In this document: positions 8,269 through 17,136 of the stretch, one piece after another
How the letters are laid out: every line of letters begins with the position of its first letter
Numbering within the stretch: position 1 is the stretch's first letter
From: Paludisphaera borealis
GTDB lineage: Bacteria; Planctomycetota; Planctomycetia; Isosphaerales; Isosphaeraceae
Direction: 5' to 3'
Length of the DNA stretch: 64,000 nucleotides
Assembly: GCF_001956985.1 (NCBI RefSeq)
Contig: NZ_CP019082.1
Coordinates: forward strand, 4,588,001 to 4,652,000
Position numbers and translations under genes: made by a program
The notes under the pieces: model-generated
What the model was told of the DNA's origin: nothing
Database searches by the model: none
What the model saw: the letters and a program-made list of their open reading frames with translations, nothing else

Positions 8269-9117
8269 ATGGACTCAGGATCGACGATTCGCGTGGCGGC
8301 GGTGCAGATGGAGCCGATGCTTGGGCAGGTGGGCCGCAACCTCGGGCGGATCGTCGCCGGGTTGGAGCATGCGGCGAGCGAAGGGGCGAGGCTGGCGGTT
8401 TTCCCCGAATGCGCGCTGTCGGGCTACGGGTTCGAGAGTCGGGAAGACGGGTACGCCCACGCGGTCGCGGTCGACGGGCCGGAGGTGGCGGCGATCGCCG
8501 AGGTCGCCGGAAGGACCGGCTGCGGCTGCGTGTTTGGGTTCCTGGAGAAGGACGGCGAGAAGCTTTACAACGCCTGCGCCCTCGTCGGGCCCGTCGGGGT
8601 CGTGGGGACGTATCGGAAGATCCACCTGCCGTATCTGGGGATCGACATGCACGTCGACCCCGGCGACCGTCCGCTGGCCGTCCACGAGATCAACGGCCTC
8701 CGGATCGGCGTCCAGATCTGCTACGACGGCTCGTTCCCCGAGGCTTCGCGCGTGCTCGCGCTGCTGGGCGCCGACCTGATCGCGTTGCCGACTAACTGGC
8801 CCACGTCGGCCGAGTGCGCGGCGGAGCACATGATCCCGACCCGCGCCATGGAGAACACGGTCTACGCCATGGCCGTGAACCGCGTCGGCGTCGAGAGCGG
8901 GTTCCGGTTCATCGGCGCCAGCTCGATCGCCGATCCGCCGGGGAACGTCATGGCCAGGGCCGGCGATTCCTCCGAGACGACCCTCTTCGCGGATATCGAC
9001 CCCGAGAAGGCGCGGACCAAGCGCCTCGTCCGCGTCCCCGGCCGCCACGAGATCAATCGAATCGCCGACCGCCGCCCCGCCTTCTACGGCCCGCTGGTCG
9101 AGCCCAACGACCGTTGA
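8269..9117 (+). CDS. Carbon-nitrogen hydrolase (nitrilase superfamily)
   Basis: The 282-residue cytoplasmic enzyme has the complete Glu-Lys-Cys triad: E47 in VFPECALSG, K117 in TYRKIHLPYLG, and C151 in VQICYDGSFPE. Family members hydrolyse non-peptide C-N bonds such as amides, carbamoyl groups or nitriles. The motif order and length fit the amidase-like branches. The substrate cannot be read from sequence. The ATG at 8269 starts just after the inverted-repeat element; an upstream reading would translate through that repeat and is rejected. No operon partner. Confidence 0.9.
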   Translation: MDSGSTIRVAAVQMEPMLGQVGRNLGRIVAGLEHAASEGARLAVFPECALSGYGFESREDGYAHAVAVDGPEVAAIAEVAGRTGCGCVFGFLEKDGEKLYNACALVGPVGVVGTYRKIHLPYLGIDMHVDPGDRPLAVHEINGLRIGVQICYDGSFPEASRVLALLGADLIALPTNWPTSAECAAEHMIPTRAMENTVYAMAVNRVGVESGFRFIGASSIADPPGNVMARAGDSSETTLFADIDPEKARTKRLVRVPGRHEINRIADRRPAFYGPLVEPNDR

Positions 9118-9251
9118 ACCCCGTTCCCCACATCATGGGGCGGACCGGCTGGCCTGGGGCGGAAGCCAGGGATCGGGAGCCCCGCGGGAATTCCACGGCT
9201 CCCGCGTGCATCCTGTCGTAAATTCATAGATAGGCGATGGTGCGCCGCGCT

Positions 9252-9336
9252 CATTCTCATTTCAGCGGCAGGACATGGAAACCATTATAACGCCGTGGGG
9301 ACCCCCGGCCTCATGAGAATGGGGATCGCGGTCGGC
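9252..9336. repeat. Dispersed repeat, copy 1 (CATGAGAATGGGG type)
   Basis: CATTCTCAT at 9252-9260 is the reverse complement of ATGAGAATG at 9313-9321. From AAACCAT (9279) through TGGGGACCCCCGGCC and GCGGTCGGCC (to 9336) the sequence aligns with 59058-59127. Non-coding. Confidence 0.5.
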
Positions 9337-9346
9337 CGGGTCCGAA

Positions 9347-9423
9347 TACAAGCCCGAAGCGCCAGCGAGTGAATCTCCGTCGGGCCATTGGAACCATCCA
9401 CTCGCTGGCGCTTCGAGCTTGTA
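9347..9423. repeat. Inverted-repeat element, family A copy 1
   Basis: TACAAGCCCGAAGCGCCAGC (then GAGTG) on the left and CACTCGCTGGCGCTTCGAGC (then TTGTA) on the right form 25-bp near-perfect arms around a roughly 27-base variable spacer. Further copies are at 32122, 36117, 36225 and 44084. All are intergenic. Confidence 0.85.
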
Positions 9424-9509
9424 ATGGGGCAGGCCTTCGCGAGGCCATTTTCAGATCAAACAGGAGGGGACATCGATCGCCCATCGGCTGCGACGAGTCG
9501 AGAAAAACG

Positions 9510-10097
9510 CGCGATCAAACCCAATCCTGGCGACGCGAAGCGTTTTAGGGCTGGGCGTTGTCAGCCGTCTGAACTCATTACGGCGTTATGGATTGGGACA
9601 GTGGACGATGCCCACCCCACGAGGACGATTCCCTTATCTGGATGAGACAATCCGCGCGAACAAAGCCAATCGCGGCGGTGGAGCCCGGCCGGTCGAACCC
9701 AGGTCGGGGGCGAGTCGAGCACGGTCCGGCGTTGAGGAAAAACCGCGCGATCAAAGCCAATTCGCGTGCCTCGGGAATCGCGACGAGCGAACCCAAATCG
9801 AGGGCGCCCGGCGAGCGGGCGGACGAGGCGGATCGAGGGGCTTGCGGGAGTCGGTTGCGATAGTTCCGCGCGATCGAAGCCAAATTCTGCGTTTGACGTA
9901 AGATTCGACGCATAGAGTGGGTTGCGTTCGATGGGCCGGTTCGTGGGCGCGACGGACGAACCCAATCGAAGCCAACGGCCGCGGGAAGGAGCGAGGGGGG
10001 CGGCAAGGGAGTCCGCCGGCTGGGGCTCCCTCGTTTTGGGGTCGATCGAAGCCAATCGGCGGGCGTCGGTTCGGGGACGATCGAAGCCAATCGGGGA
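9510..10097. repeat. Irregular array of a GATCGAAGCCAAT-like motif
   Basis: Copies of a motif close to CGCGATCRAAGCCAATCG occur with the CCAAT core near 9521, 9666, 9757, 9792 (variant), 9880, 9962/9972 (double), 10052 and 10087. Spacings are irregular, with 35 and about 80-90 bases recurring. ORFs through the block are low in coding character on both strands. The array ends about 45 bases before the TolQ/ExbB-like start codon, so a regulatory role is possible but unproven. Confidence 0.6.
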
Positions 10098-10141
10098 TGG
10101 TGGGTCGACTTGCTTGCCGAGGGTGGTCGGCGTAGGTCACA

Positions 10142-10921
10142 ATGAAGGATACAGGACAACGGCGTCGCGCGCTTTCCTCTCCAACCACCAAGAGATGGGA
10201 CCGACTGCGGATGAGCGTCACCAGGATCATCGATTCGTTCGGCTACGTCATCTATGGGGCCCTCGCGTTCCTGGCGGTCTGGGGCGGGTACAACGCGATC
10301 TTGCTGTACCGCTCGCTGGGCAAGAAAACGCTCAAGGACCCCAAGCCCCTGATCCTTCAGATCCAGGAGCTTTGCCAGGCCCGCAAGTTCGACGCCGCGA
10401 TCAGCGTCTGCCAGAGCCCGGCCTACTGGCACACGGCGCTCGGCCAGTTGATCGCCGTCGCGCTCAAGAACCGGAGCAAGCCGCTGGCGAAGACTAAGCA
10501 GCTCCTGGTCACCGAGTTTCACACCGAGGTGATCGCCGAGATGGAGAACCGGCTTGGGTCGGTTTCAACGATTGTGCGGATGGGGCCGCTTCTCGGGCTG
10601 GTCGGCACGGTCGCCAGTATGATCGCGGCGTTCGGACGGATCGGCAGCTCGGCGAAGGTGAACCCCAACGCGCTGGCGTCCGACATCAGCCTGGCGCTCT
10701 GGGCCACCGGGGCGGGGCTCTTGATCGCCAACCCGATGATGCTGATCGGCAACGACGTCCACGCCAAGCTGCGGCGGCTCCGCGACCGGACCGAGCGGCA
10801 GTTGCAGGACGTCCTCGACATCCTCGAACCCATCGAAGCCCAGGACGCCGCCGCCGCGGCCCGAGCCTCGCGTCCCGGCGAGCCCGCCCCGGCCCCGGCC
10901 CGAGCGACGTCCCCGCGCTAG
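10142..10921 (+). CDS. MotA/TolQ/ExbB proton channel family protein
   Basis: The 259-residue inner-membrane protein has a first membrane helix (about residues 34-55, YVIYGALAFLAVWGGYNAIL). A cytoplasmic loop and two further helices follow, around MGPLLGLVGTVASMIAAFGR and SLALWATGAGLLIANPMML, the typical TolQ/ExbB core. The Ala/Pro-rich tail is disordered. Such proteins form the pentameric stator that uses proton flow with ExbD/TolR partners. ExbD-like genes follow at 10965 and 11469, supporting one operon. An internal ATG at 10211 could be the real start, since the first 23 residues are unconserved-looking. Confidence 0.9.
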   Translation: MKDTGQRRRALSSPTTKRWDRLRMSVTRIIDSFGYVIYGALAFLAVWGGYNAILLYRSLGKKTLKDPKPLILQIQELCQARKFDAAISVCQSPAYWHTALGQLIAVALKNRSKPLAKTKQLLVTEFHTEVIAEMENRLGSVSTIVRMGPLLGLVGTVASMIAAFGRIGSSAKVNPNALASDISLALWATGAGLLIANPMMLIGNDVHAKLRRLRDRTERQLQDVLDILEPIEAQDAAAAARASRPGEPAPAPARATSPR

Positions 10922-10964
10922 TTTTTGATCCCCATCGAGCCCGAGCACGAGACGAGTTGGCCCC

Positions 10965-11417
10965 ATGCTGCTTCGCCGCGAATCGACCGAGGAGCGTGAC
11001 GAGCACATCGACATGACGCCGATGGTCGACGTCGTGTTCCAGCTCATGACGTTCATGCTGTTCTCGTCCCAGATGTCCGGCGGCGAGCTGGTCGACGTCC
11101 CCCCGGCGCGGCACGGGGTCGGGGTCGAGGAGTCGGCGGCGACGTTCCTCACCCTGCTCAAGCCGGGGCCGGGCGAGGCCGAAGCCCAGCTCCTTCTGGG
11201 GCACGGCAAGGGGCCGAGGGCCACGCTCGACCAGGCCCGCGACGCGGTGGCCGAGGCCGCCCGCAACGGCATCCACAAGGTGATCCTTCAGGCCGACGGC
11301 GACGTCCCCCACGGCAAGGTGCTCGAAGCCGCCGCCGCCGTCTCGCAGGTCGAGGGCGTCACCGTCCACGTCGGCGTTCAGGAAGCCGCGAACGCGACCG
11401 GGGCCCCGGAACCCTGA
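10965..11417 (+). CDS. ExbD/TolR family protein
   Basis: The 150-residue protein has the classic short cytoplasmic N-terminus, then DMTPMVDVVFQLMTFMLF, where the Asp in MVDVVF is the proton-carrying residue of the single membrane helix. The periplasmic domain (about 45-140) has the ExbD pattern ending HGKVLEAAAAVSQVEGVTVHVG. It is expected to pair with the TolQ-like protein encoded 43 bases upstream. The next gene encodes a second, larger ExbD-like protein, so the channel may contain two different ExbD subunits. Confidence 0.92.
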   Translation: MLLRRESTEERDEHIDMTPMVDVVFQLMTFMLFSSQMSGGELVDVPPARHGVGVEESAATFLTLLKPGPGEAEAQLLLGHGKGPRATLDQARDAVAEAARNGIHKVILQADGDVPHGKVLEAAAAVSQVEGVTVHVGVQEAANATGAPEP

Positions 11418-11468
11418 CCCGACCCGATCCGACCCGATCCCAGCACCCCCAACCGAGAGACGGCGCCT

Positions 11469-12533
11469 GTGGCCTTGTGGGACGTATTTCACTCCGATCG
11501 ACTGGAGCTGGTTCGCGGCCAGTCGCCCGAGCAGATCAGCGCGGGGCTGGCCTCGGGCGAAATCCGCGACGACGACCTGGTCCGCCCGTCGGGAACCACC
11601 GTCGCTTGGGTCCGGATCGCCGAGGTCCCCGAACTTCTGCAACCGCCGGCCGAGGCTCCGCCCCCGACCCCGGTCCCGCCCCCGATCCCGCCCCCGCCGT
11701 CGGCCGAAGACCTGGTCTCGTTCCCCGTCCTGGTCGACGAAGCCCCGGCCGCCGCGCCGGCTCTCGCCTGGCCTGTTGACGACGATTATGAGGATGACGA
11801 CGAGGAGCCCAAGGACGACGATTATGAGGAGATTGGCAGCGACCCGGCGGCACCGGTCCCGGCCGAGAAGATCATCCCCTCGTGGGAGCTGACCGCCGAC
11901 GACCTGAGGTTCGACCGCACGCCTCCCCCGAGTTCCTCCAGCCACGTGGCGCTGCCGGTGGTTCGCTCGCGCGACGCCGTGCCGGCCGTCGAGGTGGACG
12001 ACGAGGACGAGGATGACGAACCGGTCATCTCGCTGACCCGCTCGGGCCCGCCGAAGGTCGAGGAGCTGGACCTGGCGGCGATGGTCGACGTGGCGTTCCA
12101 GCTCGTGCTGTTCTTCCTGGTCACCGCGACGACGATCCTGTACAAGACCCTGGAGATCCCCAAGCCGTCGGCCGAGGCCCCGCCGAGCGCCGTCGCCCAG
12201 GGCCGCTCGCAGACGCTCGACGACCTGAAGGACGACTATATCCTGGTGGAGATCGACGCCGAGGGGAACATCAAGCTCGACCGCGAACCGGTCGCCGCCC
12301 AGATGGAGAGCCTCGCCGAGCAGCTCCGCGTCGCCCGCGAGAAGACCGGCCGCAAGACTATGCTCCTCTCCGCCGAATTCACCACCCCCCACCGCAGCGC
12401 CGTGCTCGCCTACGACGCCGCCAACGAGATCGGACTGGGAATCGCCATCGCCAAGCCCGCCCCGCCCCAGGGCCCCGCGCCCGCCCTCAAGCCGCCCGCC
12501 CCGGCCGCCAAGCCGGCAGCGCCCCCCTCCTGA
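11469..12533 (+). CDS. GYF-like domain fused to an ExbD/TolR-like protein
   Basis: The 354-residue protein starts at GTG. Residues 1-56 resemble a GYF_2-type domain (W at 4, then SGEIRDDDLVRPSGTTVAW). A Pro-rich linker and a strongly acidic stretch (DDDYEDDDEEPKDDDYEE) follow. Around residue 195 the ExbD core begins: LDLAAMVDVAFQLVLFFLV carries the membrane helix and the conserved Asp. The periplasmic part ends in a Pro/Ala-rich tail. The long cytoplasmic extension of about 195 residues is unusual, since ordinary ExbD proteins have only 15-20 residues there. It could bind a cytoplasmic partner. The gene follows the short exbD by 51 bases. Confidence 0.85.
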   Translation: MALWDVFHSDRLELVRGQSPEQISAGLASGEIRDDDLVRPSGTTVAWVRIAEVPELLQPPAEAPPPTPVPPPIPPPPSAEDLVSFPVLVDEAPAAAPALAWPVDDDYEDDDEEPKDDDYEEIGSDPAAPVPAEKIIPSWELTADDLRFDRTPPPSSSSHVALPVVRSRDAVPAVEVDDEDEDDEPVISLTRSGPPKVEELDLAAMVDVAFQLVLFFLVTATTILYKTLEIPKPSAEAPPSAVAQGRSQTLDDLKDDYILVEIDAEGNIKLDREPVAAQMESLAEQLRVAREKTGRKTMLLSAEFTTPHRSAVLAYDAANEIGLGIAIAKPAPPQGPAPALKPPAPAAKPAAPPS

Positions 12534-12565
12534 AGCCTCCCACCCCCCGCGAAAGGAGAGCCGAC

Positions 12566-13294
12566 GTGCACTATGCGATGCTCGCCCTACTTGCCGCCGC
12601 CTCGCTCATCCCGGCTTCCGTCGACGAGGCCCCCAAGGCGCCGGTGAAGGTGCTGCTGGTGACTGGCGTCGATCATCCGGCCCACGAGTGGAAGAAGTCG
12701 GCGCCGGCGCTGCGCGACGTGCTAGAGGACGGCGGGCGGTGCGCGGTTCGGATCGTCGAAGACCCGGAAGTGCTGGGGACGGACGTGGTCTTCGACTACG
12801 ACGTGGTGGTGATCCACTTTCGCAACGACAAGCCGCTGGCGCGCGACCGGCAGGCGCGGGCCAACCTGACGAAGCTGGCGGACCAGGGGAGGGGGCTTGT
12901 GTTGATCCACTTCGCCTGCGGCGCGTTCGGCGGATCGGCCGATTACGAGGAGCTGGCGGGCATGGTCTGGGACGGCAAGAATACGCACGATCCGCGTGGG
13001 GCGTTCACGGTCCACGTCGTCGACGCCGGCCATCCGATCACGGCGGGCCTGGGCGACTTCACGACCGACGACGAGCTGTACATCGGGCTTGAAGAGCGCC
13101 GGCCGGTCCACGTGCTGGCTTCGGCCCAGTCGAAGGTGACGGGCCGCGACCACCCGATGGCGTTCACCGTCGAGCAGGGCCCCGGCCGCGTCTTCCACTC
13201 GGCCCTCGGCCATGACGCCCGGGCGCTCCAGGTCCCAGCCGCCGCCGAGCTGATCCGCCGCGGCACGCTCTGGACGGCGGGACGCACGCCCTGA
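12566..13294 (+). CDS. ThuA-like domain protein, secreted
   Basis: The 242-residue protein has an N-terminal signal peptide (about 1-17) followed by a ThuA fold. The features are VKVLLVTGVDHPAHEWKKSA, then VFDYDVVVIHF, GLVLIHFACGAF, and the late GRVFHSALGHDARAL. ThuA is related to class I glutamine amidotransferases and, in planctomycetes, is often attached to sugar or polymer degradation genes. The start is GTG at 12566, supported by AAAGGAG. It follows the GYF-ExbD gene by 32 bases, so co-transcription with the proton-channel genes is likely, though a functional link is not evident. Confidence 0.85.
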   Translation: MHYAMLALLAAASLIPASVDEAPKAPVKVLLVTGVDHPAHEWKKSAPALRDVLEDGGRCAVRIVEDPEVLGTDVVFDYDVVVIHFRNDKPLARDRQARANLTKLADQGRGLVLIHFACGAFGGSADYEELAGMVWDGKNTHDPRGAFTVHVVDAGHPITAGLGDFTTDDELYIGLEERRPVHVLASAQSKVTGRDHPMAFTVEQGPGRVFHSALGHDARALQVPAAAELIRRGTLWTAGRTP

Positions 13295-13319
13295 GCGTCG
13301 CGTGTCGTCGGGATCGAGA

Positions 13320-14303
13320 TCAGTCGCCGTAGCCGTTGGGGTGCTTCTGATGCCATCGCCAGGCGGATTCGACGATCGGCGCGATGCTGGTGAACCGGGG
13401 GGTCCAGCCCAGTTCGCGGCGGGCGAGGCTGGCGTCGGCGACGAGGGCCGGCGGGTCGCCGGCGCGGGGGCCGGCGATCACGGCCGGGATCGCGTGGCCG
13501 GTGATCCGGCGGCAGGCGTCGACGACCTCCTTGACGCTCGTCCCCTGGCCGGTGCCGAGGTTGCACTTGAACTCGGTCCCCGGCTCCAGGCGTTCGAGGG
13601 CCGAGATGTGGGCCGAGGCCAGGTCGTCGACGTGGATATAGTCGCGGATGCAGGTGCCGTCGGGCGTGGGGAGCTTGTCGCCGAAGATCGTGATGTGCTC
13701 GCGCTGGCCGAGCGCGACCTGGAGCACCAGCGGGATCAGGTGGGTCTCGGGGTCGTGGTCCTCGCCGAGGTCGCCGTCGGCCGAGGCGCCCGACGCGTTG
13801 AAGTACCGCAGCGCGGCGTAACCCCACTTGTACGCCTTGGCGTAGTCGGCCAGGGCGCGCTCGATCACCAGCTTGGTGTATCCATACGGATTGATGGGGT
13901 TCTGGGCCTGGGACTCGCGAATGGGGACGCTCTCGGGCTCGCCGTAGGTCGCGCAGGTGCTCGAAAAGACAATCCGCCGCACCCCCACGGCCCGCATGGC
14001 GTCCATCAGCGAAAGCGTGCCGACGACGTTGTTATGATAATACTTCCCCGGATCGGTCACCGACTCGCCCACGTAGGCGAAAGCCGCGAAGTGCATCACG
14101 GCGTCGATCTTATGGGCTTTCAGGGCCGCTTCCAGCTTCGGCCGGTCGAGCAGGTCCCCCTCGATCAGCCGCCCCGGCGCGACGGCGCCGCGATGGCCGA
14201 AGACGAGGTTGTCATAGGCCCAGACCTCGTGGCCGGCATTCGCCAGCATCCGCGCCGCGTGCGAGCCGACGTAGCCCGCGCCTCCCGAAACAAGCACATT
14301 CAT
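13320..14303 (-). CDS. galE: UDP-glucose 4-epimerase
   Basis: The 327-residue short-chain dehydrogenase has the NAD-binding GGAGYVGSHAARML at the start. The catalytic Ser/Thr is in FSSTCATYGEPESVP and YxxxK in YGYTKLVIE. Substrate-region motifs include RYFNASGA, DGTCIRDYIHVDDLA and NLGTGQGTSVKEVV. It interconverts UDP-glucose and UDP-galactose, the last step of the Leloir pathway. It is the third gene of a galT-kinase-galE set on the minus strand. The gap from the kinase stop is 114 bases. Confidence 0.95.
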   Translation of the reverse strand: MNVLVSGGAGYVGSHAARMLANAGHEVWAYDNLVFGHRGAVAPGRLIEGDLLDRPKLEAALKAHKIDAVMHFAAFAYVGESVTDPGKYYHNNVVGTLSLMDAMRAVGVRRIVFSSTCATYGEPESVPIRESQAQNPINPYGYTKLVIERALADYAKAYKWGYAALRYFNASGASADGDLGEDHDPETHLIPLVLQVALGQREHITIFGDKLPTPDGTCIRDYIHVDDLASAHISALERLEPGTEFKCNLGTGQGTSVKEVVDACRRITGHAIPAVIAGPRAGDPPALVADASLARRELGWTPRFTSIAPIVESAWRWHQKHPNGYGD

Positions 14304-14417
14304 CGTCGACCTCTCCCGTCCCTTGCTGTCCGTTTCCGATTCCGATTCGCGGAAGATCCGATTGTAACCGAGATCGGCTTCGGCGTCCGGATCGTCGGCG
14401 ATTTCGAGGTCGGCGGC

Positions 14418-15861
14418 TCAGCGCGGGACGCGGCGGACGCCGAAGGCTTCGGCCCCGGCCGAGGAGCCCGAGAAGACGTGCGCAGGGCGACCCGTGCGCT
14501 CCTCGTAGGTCCGGGCGATCCGCGCGACCTCGTCTCCGGCGTCGGCTCGGCCCAGGACGGCGACGGTCCCGCCGCTGCCGCCGCCGGTGATCTTGGCGCC
14601 GAACAGGCCCGCGTCGGAACCCGCCGCGCGGACCAAGTCGACCAGCAGATCGGTGCCGTCGGAGCCCAGTCCGCAGATCGAATAACTCTCGTGCGAGGTG
14701 GCCATCATCTCGCCCAGCTCGCCGAGGAGGTCGTCGTCGGGCTCGTACGCCAGCAGCGCGGCGAACCGGACGACCCGATTGTGCTCGTGGACCGCGTGGG
14801 TCGCCGGCCAGCGCACGGCGTAGGTTCGGCTGGGATCGACCCGCGTGGCCGGGTCGGTCGTGCCGCCGTACTGCGCGAGGAAGGCGTCGCCCCGCATGGT
14901 CCTCGGCAGCAGTTCGGCGAACCGGCTGACGAACTCGGCGGGGTCGACGTTCGCCAGCCGGCCCGACCACCGTTCGTCGTCGACCCACATGAGACCGGCG
15001 CGGTTCGGCCCGGCGGTCGGCAAGCCTTGCAGCTCGGCGAGGATGCGATATCCCATGAACGCCCCGATGCGCACCGACGTGTAGTCGCCCCCCGTGACCG
15101 CGTGCCGGATGCCCGAGTCGATCCCCCAGAAGCCGATCGATTCGTGGGGACGGATGAAGCCCTGGACCTCGGCCGGCTGGCAGAGCAGGGCCAGCAGCGA
15201 GCCGGAACGGCCGACGGCCGCGGTCATCTGGTCCATGATCCCGCAGGCCGCGCCGACGACCTGGTTCTCGGCCTTCTGGCAGAGCAGGGCGGTCTGTTCG
15301 CCGGAGAGGGGAACCTCCAACAACCCGGCGATGGCGGACATCGCCGCGACTTCGAGCGCGGCCGACGAGCTGACCCCCTTGGCCTCCGGCACCTGCGAAT
15401 CGATCACGACCCGCAGCCCGCCGCCGGGGGGCGCGCCGCCGTCCCGGGCCAGCACGACGACGACCCCGGCGATGTACGATCCCCAGTGGTCGTCGGGCCG
15501 CGCGGCGAACCAGTCGCGGGCGGCGCCGCACCCCTCGTTGAAGAACCGATCGAGCGTGCCGCCGTCGATCGCCAGCGTGCGAGCCGGGCCGCCGTCGGCC
15601 GCGAGGCTGACGATCCGCAAGCCCGGCGCCGGGTCGTGCTGGGCCGCGGCCAGGGCGGCTTCGCGGATCGGTCGCTGGAGGACGAGCGATCCCGAGTAAT
15701 CGGCGATCCCCCCCATCACGTCGAGCCGCCCCGGCGCGCGGGCGACGACGAACGGCTCGGCTGGATCGAACCATGGAAGCGACGCGCCCGGCTCGCCGCC
15801 GACCTTCAGCCGGGCGATGAATGCATCGACTTCCGCCTCTTCGTCGGGGAACGTCCCGGGC

Positions 15862-15869
<8 letters not shown>
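14418..15869 (-). CDS. GHMP sugar kinase, galactokinase/L-arabinokinase-like
   Basis: The 483-residue kinase has the three GHMP motifs. The substrate motif [18 protein letters not shown] is near residue 45, the ATP loop [18 protein letters not shown] is mid-protein, and the third motif [14 protein letters not shown] is near the end. The first motif differs from classical GalK (GRVNLIGEHTDYNxG): the Glu-His pair is replaced and only the Asp remains. It matches the form I recall from the kinase domain of plant L-arabinokinase, as do CQPAEVQGF and [12 protein letters not shown]. Position between galT and galE implies action on galactose. The 8-base overlap with galT suggests translational coupling. 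Confidence 0.85.
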
Positions 15870-16908
<1,039 letters not shown>

Positions 16909-17030
16909 GGTCGGACGACGGCCTCGTACGGGGTGATGATCGATGGTGCCTCATCCAAGGTAATACGGGCGGAGCTGGAAGACCAGATCATGGAGAAGCG
17001 GGCGGGGGCGAAGCCTCTTCTCTTCCCCTG

Positions 17031-17116
17031 GGAGAAGGCGGCCGAAGGTCGGATGAGGGTCGTCACGGATCTCGAAATCCCGCGACCCTCATCCGCCGCT
17101 GCGCGGCACCTTCTCG
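17031..17116. repeat. Palindromic dispersed repeat, second copy
   Basis: GAGAAGGCGGCCGAAGGTCG then GATGAGGGTCG on the left mirrors CGACCCTCATCCGCCGCTGC then GCGGCACCTTCTC on the right. The arms contain the same words as 3099-3143 and form a long imperfect hairpin. It lies between galT and the surface-protein gene. Confidence 0.6.
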
Positions 17117-17136
17117 CGGCGGCCTATCCTCATCGG

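Noticed and set aside
9510-10097. CRISPR array
   Set aside because: The repeated unit is about 18 bases, degenerate and unevenly spaced, with no cas genes.
9578-10522. A minus-strand protein with IGFDRA-type repeats
   Set aside because: The peptide repeats are only the translation of the DNA motif array, and the frame runs antisense into the TolQ-like gene.
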